Part shown: one piece after another, positions 1 to 11,747 of the stretch
Numbering within the stretch: the first letter of the stretch is position 1
Layout of the letters: the number at the start of each line of letters is the position of its first letter
Assembly: GCA_029168955.1 (NCBI GenBank)
Contig: JAPDOI010001712.1
Span: 62,001-126,000, forward strand
From: Aplectana chamaeleonis
Taxonomy: Eukaryota; Nematoda; Chromadorea; Rhabditida; Cosmocercidae
Direction: 5' to 3'
DNA length: 64,000 nucleotides
Translations under genes and position numbers: made by a program
Notes under the pieces: generated by a model
Seen by the model: only the letters and a program-made list of their open reading frames with translations
Database searches by the model: none
Told to the model about the DNA's origin: nothing

Positions 1-2
1 TT

Positions 3-488
3 GAGAACGCTGACGATCTCTTCCTTGGCGTCCAAGGACATGATTCTCTGCTGAAACTCTATTCTACTGCAGCTGATATCGACCCAACCTCAGAATCTGA
101 TTCTGAGGAACCAAGGAGAAAACCACGCCACAAACAGAAGCATCGAAGCAGCCGCTCAAGCTCCAGCAGTAGATCTAGTGACCATCCAGATCATCCACCT
201 CCTCCACACGGTTATCCAGGTTATTTCCACGGTAACCCTTGGAACTTTTTCTACCCTCCGAAATCTCATAATCATATGGGCCACAGACAAATCCCTCCTC
301 ATCACTGTTATCCGCACTATCCTCCTCACGGGTACTCTGACTTCTTCCCCGGCGGTTTCCCGTGGTATCCTCACTGTCCTCCCAATCCTCACATCGGTCA
401 ATATGGACATAATCACTGTCGTTGCCACGGGGAACCTCGTAGACCCCCTCCTTGCCCATGTGGCCACTGTGGCCCCCACCATTATTGA
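3..488 (+). CDS. PB1-domain protein, C-terminal exon (partial at window edge)
   Basis: The frame is open from the left window edge to a TGA at 486-488, so this is the last exon or exons of a gene that starts outside. The first residues (ADDLFLGV...LLKLYSTA) resemble the final acidic loop and last beta strand of a PB1 protein-interaction domain. This is supported by the fuller paralogue at 11.1-11.7 kb. An acidic SESDSEEP segment and a basic Arg/Ser stretch (RSSRSSSSSRSS) follow. The tail of about 100 residues is rich in Pro, His, Gly and Tyr and ends in a Cys/His-rich CPCGHCGPHHY. PB1 domains are scaffolding modules, and the tail looks disordered or possibly metal-binding; both roles are inferred. 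I do not recognise an orthologue. There is no signal peptide or membrane segment in the visible part. Confidence 0.6.
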   Translation, partial: ENADDLFLGVQGHDSLLKLYSTAADIDPTSESDSEEPRRKPRHKQKHRSSRSSSSSRSSDHPDHPPPPHGYPGYFHGNPWNFFYPPKSHNHMGHRQIPPHHCYPHYPPHGYSDFFPGGFPWYPHCPPNPHIGQYGHNHCRCHGEPRRPPPCPCGHCGPHHY

Positions 489-1424
489 ATCCCATCCATA
501 CCGCTCGACCAGTTTTTGCTCGTGCTGCTCATCATCATGCTCTCCATCAATCGTTCCATCATTTCCATTCACGAGATCCTTCTTGATTTGTATTTCGTTA
601 CCTGCAATTTGCATTAATCGTTGGAAAAGATATTGTTAGGTTAAATGTTTTCATATCTGCCTGTGACTTGAGCTACGGTTTCCCATAAAGAATTGTTTCC
701 ATTGTTGGCATTGACCAGAGCTCTTGTCTATATTGAATCGGATTCCGATATTTTTTGACTTCACTCAAAATGTGAAAGGATTTCCAGTTTGATAAGCGTA
801 ATATTGAGACTGATCTGAAAACTGCGTTCTGTTAGCCGTTGTTTACGAGCGATGTACAATCAAAATATCAATGCTGCTCCACCTCTCACAAAGAAGGCAA
901 ACATTCGGTGTGGTTCAGTTCTGCACGGCATGAGGTTTTCCTGACAGACGCGATGTAAAAGTGCATTAAGATTATAATCTTTCAGCAATAATTGACGGTC
1001 ACAGGATATCATTCCCGTTTCCTTCTCTTGCATGCCTCATTTGCGCTGAAAACGTGTAGAAAAGTGCAGGAATAAGCAAACAATGAGCTGTATCCGAAAA
1101 AAAATGAAATGTTCACTGTGAATCATCACTTTCAAACACATCTTGGCTGTGCTCAATATCAACTACACAAGCAAAAAAATGCGCTTTGCGTGCTCTGTAT
1201 ATGCCTCGAAGGAACCTCGGAAAAGAAGCTGTATCAGTTTGACAGGGTGCTCAATTTAGACGGCTTTTCGGAACCGAATCGCATCACTGGTGGGTAGGAC
1301 TTCTAAACCACTGTTGTGAACCTGGGATTCTTTGAGGTTCTTATGTAAAACGTGCTCCGGTTTTCAGCAAGGAAATTTAATAACAAAGTGGGGCAAAATC
1401 TACCATGAACTAGCCTGCTTACCC
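489..1424. other. Non-coding stretch, no recognised element
   Basis: This lies downstream of the PB1 exon. I see only short frames, and no RNA gene or inverted repeat I can support. Confidence 0.4.
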
Positions 1425-2133
1425 TTAGGCGGCGTTCAGAGTTTTCGCGGCGCGACGCGATGGCACATATCAGCGCGACGCGAAAATAGCGTCGCGCGGA
1501 AATCAAGGTGTGAACGGCGCGCGAACGCTAGGCGACTACGCGCAAATGCGTAATTTCCGCAATTTTCCGTACCCAAGCAGAACTAATCAATATTTAATCT
1601 TATTCTGTCTATTTAAGTGTAATGTACCTTTTTTTATCTTTTATCTGTATTTTTATGGCCCATTTTTGTTTTCGTTGCGACAACTTGCTTCTTTAATGTC
1701 GAAACAATCAAAAAGACATCGCGAGCCATTGATGCTTAGAATTTTTATTTTGGAGTTGATAGTACAGAATAGGGAGGTTTCAGTGAAATGAGACCGAATT
1801 ATGCTTGTGTCGTTTCTAAACCGTAAAAAAACTTTATAGCTCGTCAACTCTTCGAAACCATCACCCTCATCACACTGTCCTTAAATATGCAGACAAAATT
1901 GTTTGCAGTATCATCTGAGCTCCCTTGAGTCTCCGATACTGGAAGAAAAAATGATGACAATCGCTCCGCGATGCGATGGTCGCGGAGCGATTATAATTTG
2001 CGCGTCAAATTCGATGTATCGCGCCTCTTCACTGTGAACACCTAGCGACGACGCGACGCGACGTCGCTTGATCGATACGTAGGCTAATCATAACGTCGCG
2101 TCGCGCCGCGAATGAACTCTAGACGCCGCCTTA
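1425..2133. mobile_element. MITE-like element, TTAGGCGGCGTTCAGAGTT family, copy 1
   Basis: The left end reads TTAGGCGGCGTTCAGAGTT followed by a CG-rich GCGACGCG block. The right end is the imperfect inverse (GAACTCTAGACGCCGCC then TTA). The right subterminal part (cgcctcttcactgtgaacac, then a block ending cgatacgtaggctaat) recurs in the copy at 26582-27003. No coding capacity is visible, so a non-autonomous DNA transposon is the likely identity. Confidence 0.6.
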
Positions 2134-2335
2134 GGCGGCGTTCAGAGTTCATTCGCGGAGCGACGCGACGTAATAATCAGCCTACGATCAAGCGAGGTCG
2201 CATCGCATCGTCGCTGGGTATTCACTGTGAAGAGGCGCGATATATTTGAAATGACGCGCAATTTTCCTTCGCGCGACGTCCATCGCGTCGCCTTGCAATG
2301 CAACGCGACGCGATGGACGCTGAGCGATGGCAAGC
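2131..2335. repeat. Inverted partial second copy of the same MITE
   Basis: Starting at the shared TTAGGCGGCG junction, the right half of the neighbouring element is repeated in inverted orientation. About 1985-2330 is therefore a long imperfect palindrome centred near 2131. No matching far end is seen, so this copy appears truncated. Confidence 0.55.
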
Positions 2336-2768
2336 TCGTTGCTGCTTTTCTTCAGTGTTTTAACATCAACCCGACCTAATCCAACAATGAAAGCAATAAA
2401 ATAAGCATATATAGGATCACTTGCACTTAAACGAACACGAAAAAAGCGGTTGGTAATGCTGCGAAAAAAATTGACGTTGCTTGTTTACGAGACATTGCGT
2501 ACGTACGCAATTGCGCGTGGTCGCCCAGCGTTCGCGCAACGTTCACACTTGAATACCTGCGCGACACTGGAGGAGAAATGCCGGAGAGCACCTATTGCCA
2601 GCATAGCCGTCAAATAATGCGTTGTGGTGTGTGGTATGCACTTGCACACACCGCTCCCAGCTACGCCTATATTGTAATTCACGACAACCTGACTCAATTC
2701 AAGACTAACTGATCGCAATTCATTAATGAGAATGAAAATTTACTAGTATTGAGGATGTCGGCTGTCAT
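2336..2768. other. Short unassigned stretch
   Basis: It holds a piece around 2484-2545 (cgtacgtacgcaattgcgcg) that resembles the interior of the neighbouring CG-rich MITE family. Nothing else is recognised. Confidence 0.35.
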
Positions 2769-4775
2769 CCGTGAATTTCGAGGTGGAAATTCTCTAGGAA
2801 TCATTTCTAACCCTATTTGGACGGTGCTCAGGGGAGGAAATCCCCTGCGTGGGACTAAATCTGTCGTGTATCGGGTATTTCGGGGGTGGAAATCAGCTTA
2901 AACCCTATTTGGACGGTGCAGCCTGCGGCTGCACCGTCGCTTAGGGGAGGAAATCCTCTGCGTGGAGGCTAAATCTGTCGTGTATCGGGTATTTCGAGGG
3001 TGGAAATCAGTTTAAACCCTATTTGGACGGTGCAGCCTGCGGCTGCACCGTCGCTTAGGGGAGGAAATCCCCTGCGTGGAGGCTAAATCTGTTGTGTATC
3101 GGGTATTTCGGGGTGGAAATCAGTTTAAACCCTATTTGGACGGGGCAGCCTGCGGCTGCACCGTCGCTTAAGGAAATCCTGTTTGGAGGCTAGGTCTGTC
3201 GTGTATCGGGTATTTCGGGGGTGAAAATCAGTTTAAACCCTATTTGGACGGTGCAGCCTGCGGCTGCACCGTCGCTTAGGGGAGGAAATCCCCTGCGTGG
3301 AGGCTAAATCTGTCGTGCATCGGGTATTTCGGGGATGGAAATCAGTTTGAACCCTATTTGGACGGTGCAGTCTGCGGCTGCACCTTCGCTTAGGGAAGGA
3401 AATCCTCTGCGTGGAGGCTAAATCTGTCGTGTATCGGGTATTTCGGGGGTGAAAATCAGTTTAAACCCTATTTGGACGGTGCAGCCTGCGGCTGCACCGT
3501 CGCTTAGGGGAGGAAATCCTCTGCGTGGAGGCTAAATCTGTCGTGTATCGGGTATTTCGGGGGTGGAAATCAGTTTAAACCCTATTTGGACGGTGCAGCC
3601 TGCGGCTGCACCGTCGCTTTGGGGAGGAAATCCCCTGCGTGGAGGCTAAATCTGTCGTGTATCGGGTATTTCGCGGGTGGAAATCAGTTTAAATCCTATT
3701 TGGACGGTGCAGCCTGCCGGTGCACCGTCGCTTAGGAGGAAATCCCCTGCGTGGAGGCTAAATCTGTCGTGCATCGGGTATTTCGGGGTGGAAATCAGTT
3801 TAAACCCTATTTGGACGGTGCAGCTTGCGCGGCTGCACCGTCGCTTAGGAAGAAATCCTCTGCGTGGAGGCTAAATCTGTCGTGTATCGGGTATTTCGGG
3901 GTGGAAATCAGTTTAAACCCTATTTGGACGGTGCAGCCTGCGGCTGCACCGTCGCTTAGGAGGAAATCCCTGCGTGGAGGCTAAATCTGTCGTGTATCGG
4001 GTATTTCGGGGTGGAAATCAGTTTAAACCCTATTTGGACGGTGCAGCCTGCGGCTGCACCGTCGCTTAGGGGAGGAAATCCTCTGCGTGGAGGCTAAATC
4101 TGTCGTGTATCGGGTATTTCGGGGGTGGAAATCAGTTTAAACCCTATTTGGACGGTGCAGCCTGCGGCTGCACCGTCGCTTAGGGGAGGAAATCCTCTGC
4201 GTGGAGGCTAAATCTGTCGTGTATCGGGTATTTCGGGGGTGGAAATCAGTTTAAACCCTATTTGGATGGTGCAGCCTGCTGCTGCACCGTCGCTTAGGGA
4301 GGAAACCTCTACGTGGAGGTTAAATGTGGCGTGTTGCGGGTATTTCGGGGGTGGAAATCAGTTTAAACCCTATTTGGATGGTGCAGCCTGCTGCTGCACC
4401 GTCGCTTAGGGGAGGAAATCCTCTGCGTGGAGGCTAAATCTGTCGTGTATCGGGTATTTCGGGGGTGGAAATCAGTTTAAACCCTATTTGGACGGTGCAG
4501 CTTGCGGCTGCACCGTCGCTTAGGGGAGGAAATCCCCTGCCTGGAGGCTAAATCTGTCGTGTATCGGGTATTTCGGGGGTGGAAATCAGTTTAAACCCTA
4601 TTTGGACGGGCTAAATCTGTCGTGTATCGGGTATTTCGGGGGTGGAAATCAGTTTAAACAATATTTGGACGGTGGCTCAGGGGAGGAAAACCCCTTCGTA
4701 GAGGCAAAATCTGTCGTATATCGGGTATTTCGGGGGTGAAAATCCGTTCTACTCTATTTGCTTCAACGGAGGGAG
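2769..4775. repeat. Tandem satellite, unit about 114 bp, roughly 17 copies
   Basis: Head-to-tail units run from ctaaatctgtcgtgtatcgg to a gaggaaatcc...gcgtggagg block, with period near 114 bp. Each unit contains a near-perfect hairpin, ggtgcagcc-tgc-ggctgcacc. Copies are homogeneous in the middle and diverge or shorten at both ends, and one unit near 4610 is truncated. Short open frames across the array are incidental. Confidence 0.95.
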
Positions 4776-5422
4776 ATCCCTGGGTGACGGCCTATTCTTC
4801 AAGCGAAAACTGTTACAAGGCCTAAGCCATTCATTACTAGTTTCTGCTACTTCCTTTTTTTCACGTTTCATATATTTTAGAATTCTCTTTTAGTCCTTAT
4901 GTTGATCATTCTCTCACATCTTCCTTTAGTAGCGTATCAAATCAACATCTACCTCACAAATAGCGTTTCCGCTATGAATTCGTGGTTCTACCATGATTTG
5001 TGGTGGAATCAATAACTTAGGCGTAACATCTGCAGTGTGTTGTGCAGTCACACCACCAAACACTGCATTCGACGCCTGTGTTGGTAATCGGTACCGTCCG
5101 GCATTTCGCGTTTTCACTGCGCGACAAGATTTTTGCGTCGCACTGACATGTGTCATCGCGTGGCCCCGCAAAAAGTCTGAACGCCGCTTCACTCGCCAGT
5201 GGTACCTAGTGGGACTGAATCTTCCTGTAGTTACAAAATGTTTTCCCCGTCGTTGTGAGACCTTTATCCAAGAAGCAATCTAAACATTTATTGACTAAAC
5301 TGAAAAATTTTCAAATGAGAGTATCCAGGAGATGTGTTTGCCCAAGGCTGAGAATTGCCAGTAAAGTTTGTAGAAATGAGACAATGCGCCCACGTGTCAG
5401 GCGGTCGTCGCGAACGCAATAG
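4776..5422. other. Unassigned, with a diverged MITE half
   Basis: Around 5100-5195, gcgttttcactgcgcgac and aagtctgaacgccgcttc resemble the CG-rich MITE family at 1.4-2.3 kb. Otherwise nothing is recognised. Confidence 0.35.
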
Positions 5423-5644
5423 TCGAGCGAGTCTTCCCCCGACTACAAACGGCTGAATGGTGATGTTATTGACTACTTATTGTCTAACATTCCTTCTCTC
5501 AACACGCTCACCGACCGCGTTGGCGAACAGTCTCACCCGTATGAACCTTCTTCGCCTCCGAAATTGAGAAACGTTAACGTGCATGTTTGTGAGATAATGT
5601 GGCGCATAGATGTTTTCCGGAAACGAGCATATTATATCCCCTAA
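5423..5644 (+). other. Open frame without recognised homology, possible exon or retroelement remnant
   Basis: Between a TAG at 5420-5422 and a TAA just after 5641 there is a 73-codon frame with no obvious start. Its composition is protein-like (SSESSPDYKRL..., DYLLSNIPSLNTLTDRVGE, SSPPKLRNVNVHV) rather than repeat-like. No splice partners were found. It could be a gag-type remnant, a real exon or chance. Confidence 0.2.
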
Positions 5645-5650
5645 AGTGTC

Positions 5651-5920
5651 TTTCATGGTCTGTCGGATGAAGCCGTCCGGCATGTTATAAGATGGGATTG
5701 CGGCGTCAGTGCACCCCCCACTGCGGTGTCGGCCGACCGACGTCTCAGTGCGGTGAAATCATCGACACGACATCGGATCAAGTTATGATGGGTTAGAACG
5801 TGTTGTTTTCGCCTTACATTTTGTACTGGAGAGTCGGAACCGACGGTTGTTCACCGCAGTTTCCCTCGCACTACGGCTCACTTTCAACTTGCCGGACGGC
5901 GTCGTCCGGCAGACTGTGAA
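5651..5920. mobile_element. Palindromic MITE (about 270 bp)
   Basis: The left arm has gtctgtcggatgaagccgtc followed by CGGCA. The right arm has tgccggacggcgtcgtccgg followed by CAGACTGTGAAA, which is its imperfect inverse. No coding content. Confidence 0.6.
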
Positions 5921-7019
5921 AGGGGCCTAACTCTTAAAGCGGTAAAAAACTACCCGAATTGTGTGCAGAACGCTGTTTTAGTTAGGGAGCACAAACTGGC
6001 ATGAATTTCGCCCAGAGGAATTACTCGAGATGTAAGGATGGGTTTGGGTGGAACTCTTTCATTCCACATCTTTTCTGACAGAACGGGTCTGTTGTCGCTC
6101 ACCAACAATTTTCCATGAACCTCGAGGGTACAGCGACCTCGCCGAGAACTCACCGCGAACTGCTGAAATAAATGCTCAGGACTTCTCAAAGAATCCGTGG
6201 TATCTGCGATGCTAAATCAGGTTTTTCTAAGGTGCATTCCAACGTACCCAGATCTGATGCAGCCTTGGGCAACAGCTAGATAGAAGAAATTAGAAAACTG
6301 TGTCTTACTTATGAACGGGATAGCAACATTTCAGTTTCGAAAATACTGCAGCCGAATCTTCAAGTTCTTCGAGTTGATGCTAAAGAGTCAAGCTTTTGGC
6401 AGTTTCGCAGCAGGAAAGGGACAACAGGCATGATTGCGAACCATGTCCAGGATCTTGAGTACCTTCAGAACTTCTGCATGCTGACTGCAGAAGAGTTGAT
6501 TTAGTTCCACTTCGGTTATGTTAACTACTGGCAACTTATCAAGTTCTCAATGCAATAAAGAATCAGTTGTGTACCCCAAGTGGAGCGCACTATAGAATTC
6601 TGCTCGATTTTCATTGAATTATGGAATCTCTAACACATTAAATAGTTCACACATGCTGAGAAATTCAGCGAAAAATTACAAAAGTTCGTTTTCCCAGATG
6701 TGGGTAGTCACTGTTCCAACAGTGGACTTCTGGGAGTTTACATCACAAACTGAATAGTTTCTTTCCCGAACATCACCTAACAGAGCAAATATACTACTTA
6801 TTATCGTGTTTCCTCAACTTGAGGGCATCGTAGGCGGAGAAAACCTTATATTATTTTTCCATGTTTTGTGTAGCTTGGCCTCTCTAGTGAACAAAAATGT
6901 CGAAAGGACCAATAAAAAAGCTTCATTTGTACAGAAAATTCAATCGGAACCCAATGTAAATATGAATTTGAATTTCGGACCAAAACGGTTCTTGACGTTT
7001 TTCTGCCTTTGCAGGCCTC
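5921..7019. other. Unassigned non-coding stretch
   Basis: No conserved frame, RNA gene or inverted repeat was recognised here. Confidence 0.4.
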
Positions 7020-7576
7020 TTAAAGGCAGTGGTCACGATGAAAAACGTTATCGGAAAAATTACAAAAATCAGCTTAGATCAAACACAGCTGAAAAACTAT
7101 GAAGGTAGCGAGGTTGAAAAAGAGCTAGAAATAGAGATTCTTAGGCCCAAAAATGCCAGTTCGTGCACACGTGCACAGCGATGACCAAAAAGATCGCCGT
7201 CTCATGCCGAGCAGTCAAAAATCATCGACATTCAGAGGAAGAAATAAATGCTAATTTACCTAATAAATGCAGTTGAGCAATGAAAGAAAGCACTCCAGTC
7301 AATGTTTTTGATTAGATGTGTACATAAATCCGAAGGTTCATTGATTGAAATTCATTTTCAAGGCAGCTGATGTTCTTGATATAAGAGGTCATCGATGCCG
7401 ATGATGTGGGGTGGACTCGTCCCCCATCAAAAGACAAGAAAGTTCAGGCTTCAAATTTCGCCCAAAACAGCAGTTTTTTCGCGATTTTTTCTTTTAGATC
7501 CTACTACTCGAGACCCAAAAAAGGGTTTAGAGGGAAAAAGACGACAAACATATTTGATCGCGACCACTGCCTTTAA
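7020..7576. mobile_element. TTAA-flanked MITE (TIR AGGCAGTGGTCACGATGAA)
   Basis: TTAA AGGCAGTGGTCACGATG at the left mirrors CGCGACCACTGCCT TTAA at the right. TTAA target duplication is the piggyBac-superfamily signature. There is no transposase frame, so the element is non-autonomous. Related ends occur at 58195-58688, and more distantly at 23816, 27330 and 28713. Confidence 0.7.
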
Positions 7577-9774
7577 CTGTCATTTTCGAAGTATTTTTAC
7601 ATGTGGAGTTTGTAGTAACTGTTTTTCATGATGTTTGACGATCGCATCAACATTCTGCGAAAAGGTGCTAGATGACTGGTGGGAACTGGTGGGAATCCTC
7701 ATCTTTAACCCCTTCCAACCTCATAGCCCAACGTTTTTGACGCGCCGAAGCTCACCAGTGCGGTCTATTGGGCTCATTCGTGAAACTGAGCCTAAAAATG
7801 GGAATTGGTTTTCAGCACGAACGATGCCTTCAAATTTTTCCGTTCTGTGGTTAGTAAGAGCTGGGTTTCCCAGGTGATGACGGGAGGGAAGGTGGGTCGG
7901 CAACACGGGACTACTCAAGCAGGGTAATTTCACCCACTATTCTACGCTACGGACGGTATTGGTGTGGTCTCCGACATTCGTTGGCGATTAGCCTCAGACT
8001 AAGTCAGCGATTCGGCCAAAATGTGGACTAAAAATTCACCATATGGGTGATGGTTTAGCCTCCGTTGGTGAAAGTTGGGGGCGATTGTCGCCAAAACACT
8101 CGTCGAGAGTCGACTTTGGCGAAAGTCGATTATTCTATGCGTCATTATACACGCCTGCAAGTACGCCGCGAAGCGGCGTGGGTGTGAACCTTGTTTCATG
8201 AGAATAGAGAATTAACGAAAAACAGAACATTCACAGTTATCTATCTGGATCCAGTGTTGCTTACCCTTTTAAACAGTAAGGGAGGAGGGCACGTCAAAAG
8301 AACGGCACTGTTCCATTTTTGGGATTCCACAGGCCAAGGGAAAATGCCTTATTCCAAGTGAGTTAGTTAAAATGTTGAATCCAAATATGATGTATTGTCA
8401 TGATAGATGAATATGATGTAGACTTGAACGTGTAGATTTGGATATGGAAACTCGTTTGGCGCGTTTGGGATTTCAAACAGCGCGTCTTCGCGAGTTACGT
8501 GGTCTAACGCGTTAGAATGCGGGACCCGGTTCAGTACTGCTGCGACGCCGCCACGCGACAGCGCCGCGTTACCCGCGAAGATGCTGCTCGGAAATACGTT
8601 GCCGAGTAAAGTCTCTCCGAATAAAACTGTCCGCCCTCGTGGTCGACGTTCGTGTCAAGCGCCCATGGCGAAGGCATTTTTTGGACGAGCCTTTCCAAGA
8701 CTGCAAACAACTGGCTGAGATGCTATTCACTATTCGTCTAATGATCCTGATACCCGATTTACGAGTCCGTAATATCTTCAAGATGGCAGCTTGGGCGGAC
8801 AGTCTCATTCGAATGGACTACACACCTGTACAACTCCAACAGCAACCGTTTGAATGGGCCGTGCCACTTTTGTGGGAAGCCACGAGGCAGCAAGGCGCCA
8901 CACCATCACTAGATCGATATTTATCACAAACACGTTAACGCTTGAGCCCCGTAGATGTTGAGGCTTCCCACAGAAACGACACCGACGACATATGCTTATT
9001 ACTGGACTTCTAGCTCTTTTTGACCCAATTCATGACACCGCCACTAAATCAACAGTTTCTGTATGTCAAACTCGCATTTGGAACAACAAAGATCATATAC
9101 AGTTAAACTTAAGCTCACCGTGAAATTTGGTAAAATAGAAGTCTACTGACGGGCGAAAGTCCAGCTGGAGGTGCTCTGGCAGCGGCGTGGGGGCGAAATT
9201 AGGAAGTGGTGCCAGGAAGAGCAAGAAAAATTGATATGGAAAACGTGTGAAGATGGACGCATTTGATGAGTCGATACAAGAAAATCAGCTGCGGCCAAGA
9301 ATCTCGCAAATTGCACGAATGCATGTGCATTTCGAAACTCACGCCCACCACTGACGTGGCGCGGAACTTGAAATCGCCTTTTCGAAGTAGGGCGATTTTC
9401 GCCGAATCCAAAAATCAAAAACCTCGCTGCCGAAGCGATCCCGTGGCGGATAGGGGCGAAAACTTCACCGGTTTCGCCTCGCTCCACGCTTACCTCGCTT
9501 GAACTTCACCAACTCGCTAACACGAAGAGGCGATTAGCTAAATTAGGCGAAATCGGTGAAGATTTCGCCATGATGATAAGATGGGCGTTAAGGCCGCGCC
9601 CACCGAAGCGATTCGCCATCTATTGTCAGAGGTAAATAGAACAAGCTATAGGTATCTCGTGCATTCCATTATGTCGTCATCTCAATCATGTTCACGTGCT
9701 TATATGTAGAAGCTATTTCGCCAAAATATTACAGTAACGGGGAGTACGGAGCGATGGGAGATTTTCTATACACA
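7577..9774. other. Unassigned region with GGCGA/TCGCC-rich stretches
   Basis: About 7980-8200 and 9140-9600 repeat words such as ggcgattagc, ggcgaaa and ttcgcc in both orientations. This suggests decayed foldback elements, but I could not define ends. Nothing coding is supported. Confidence 0.35.
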
Positions 9775-9887
9775 TACAGGCCATAAAACGGCCAAATTCT
9801 CACCGTCGACTGCGTGCCACGCGCGTGCGGTCGCGCAGCGCGTGGCACGCAGCCGACGGTGAGAATTTGTCCGTTTTATGGCCTGTA
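9775..9887. mobile_element. Foldback MITE, TACAGGCCATAAAACGG family, short copy
   Basis: This is a near-perfect palindrome. TACAGGCCATAAAACGGCC and tctcaccgtcg at the left are answered by cgacggtgaga and ccgttttatggcctgta at the right, around a GCGCGTGC-rich centre. A longer member sits at 47287-47518. Confidence 0.8.
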
Positions 9888-9941
9888 CCTGTGGTAGGCA
9901 CAGGAATAGTTTGCTGCGTACACCAGCCATAAAGCTTTTTC

Positions 9942-10963
9942 ATAGTTCTCACCGCAAGCGCGGTGGACTATGAAAGTTCCCACCGCGTGGTGAGAATCGA
10001 TACTCGCTTCACAGTCTAACAATGAGTCCACTCCAACATGAATAATTCTAGGACTATCCCACCGTATACGCTAATATAAGACAGGAATTTCTGTGCATGT
10101 CACAGTTTAGGCCCAACTTCAATCCGCACCGCCCTGGCGGTGACACCGGGGATTTCACAGTGCTCTGAGAGAATCCCCCGCGATCGTTCACGGATAGAAT
10201 CCACTCGGTTTCTGGTAGGGGCCGAGAGGATACTAGCATGAGACTATCGCGGAACGATCGCGAGATTCTGCTCTCTCCTCTCAAACCGAGAGTGTACCGC
10301 GTTCGTTCATCAATGTTCCCGCCATGTTCCACCGCGGAACCGCGAGGAATCGAACCCGAGGCGATCGCGAACCATCGCGAGATTCTACCAGTTCCAACCT
10401 GAGCGCGTATCGCGTCTTTACATCTATGTACTTGGGGTTTTCAATCGCGGAACAGCGATAAACTGAGCCCGGAATTATCGCGAGATTCCGCCGCCCTCCA
10501 CCCCTGATCGTACCGCATCCATACCCCCTCGGTGTTTCAGCCGAACGGGTGTTGCCTATCAGATCAACCCGAAGCTACAAGGTATTGCCCGTGCCGTATT
10601 TCGCGCTGCTTTACAAATCAGCACAGCATGAGAGCGCGGAACGGGGGGGGGGGAACGATCACGGTACCATCGCGGATCGCGAATTCACCACGGTACTAGC
10701 GCTGTAAACTTGGTAAAGATCGCGGAACCATCACGGTACAAGCACGACAACGTCGACGGATAGGTCGATTGGGTAACTATCGCGGAACGGACGCGGATCG
10801 CGGGACTAGGGAGAGGCGAACACGGTACCAGAGCGGATCGCGGGAGCATCACGGTGCTAGCGCGAAAGATTCTCTCAGAGTGGTTTCCCGTGCGGGTAGA
10901 GCGGTGAAACGTTTCTTAGTCCACCGCTCACCCCGCACGTGCCGCGCTTGCGGTGAGAACTAT
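9942..10963. mobile_element. Terminal-inverted-repeat element (about 1.0 kb)
   Basis: A 22-bp perfect inverted repeat closes the element: atagttctcaccgcaagcg plus CGG at 9942-9963 and its reverse complement at 10942-10963. The interior is rich in degenerate ATCGCGG and CACGGTACC words and has no transposase frame. Confidence 0.65.
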
Positions 10964-11074
10964 AAAAGATGCCTAAGGAGCTGAGCCGGTCACAACCATG
11001 CAGCTCAAATCTGCCACGAATTGATCTAACTTCCCATCACATTTCCGCGATGCGACACAAAAAATCAGGCTAGA

Positions 11075-11747
11075 CGCGAGGGGACTCAAGGGAAACAAGA
11101 GTTGGCTGCGGAGCGTTCCAATCTCGTCGACATGATTACTAGTTACCATTCCTGCAGTTCGTACTGTACTCCTCCTGGGGCACGTGAAGAGGACGAAACA
11201 GATAAGACCGTCACATCTAAAGTCTTGCGAGGAGATCCCGCCAAATTCGACATCAAATACAAGGATGGGGACGACATGTACGATTTATTTCAAAAGACAA
11301 TCGCCGAGAACGGCCCTACACCGGGGAGAACTCTATCTTCTCGACCACAATTCCGATCCATCATGGATTGATAGCGCCGACGATCTTGCCACTGCGATTC
11401 TGCTGGATGAGAACAAGCTGGAACTTTTCGCTGATGCTCCTGTTGTAAACAATGGAATATCTGCCTCGGAGTCTGACAACGAGGAACCTCATGAACATCG
11501 TCAAGGAAGGAAACCACATTCAAACAAGATTACAGTAAGACGTCCTCAAACGGGTCATCATTCGCATCTCGCTAATGCAAACCGTCCTCTTCGGAGCTAT
11601 CCTAGACTCTTTCCTAGTTATCCATAGAATCCTTTCCATCCTACTTATCTCTGCTCTCTTAATTTCACCCATGATCATTTTCATAATCATGGAGATTCTT
11701 GTGAACGCCCTCCTTATCCGTGTTGTCAGTGGGGTCACCACCATTAG
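11075..11747 (+). pseudogene. Decayed paralogue of the PB1-domain gene at the left edge
   Basis: Frame 2 (about 11075-11370) reads KFDIKYKDGDDMYDLFQKTI, a PB1 beginning with the basic-cluster lysine. After a one-base frame change near 11308-11325 it continues as LYLLDHNSDPSWIDSADDL, which fits the acidic OPCA loop, then ATAILLDENKLELFADA. The next part, SESDNEEP, aligns with SESDSEEP of the left-edge gene. An in-frame TAG at 11625-11627 precedes a readable His/Cys-rich tail ending CCQWGHHH and TAG at 11745-11747. That tail matches CGHCGPHHY of the paralogue. The frame change plus the internal stop suggest a pseudogene, though base-call errors could contribute. Confidence 0.6.

Noticed and set aside
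10320..10380. Minus-strand tRNA-like T arm (ggttcgattcc)
   Set aside because: The T stem has mismatches and no cloverleaf is available; it lies in GC-rich transposon interior.
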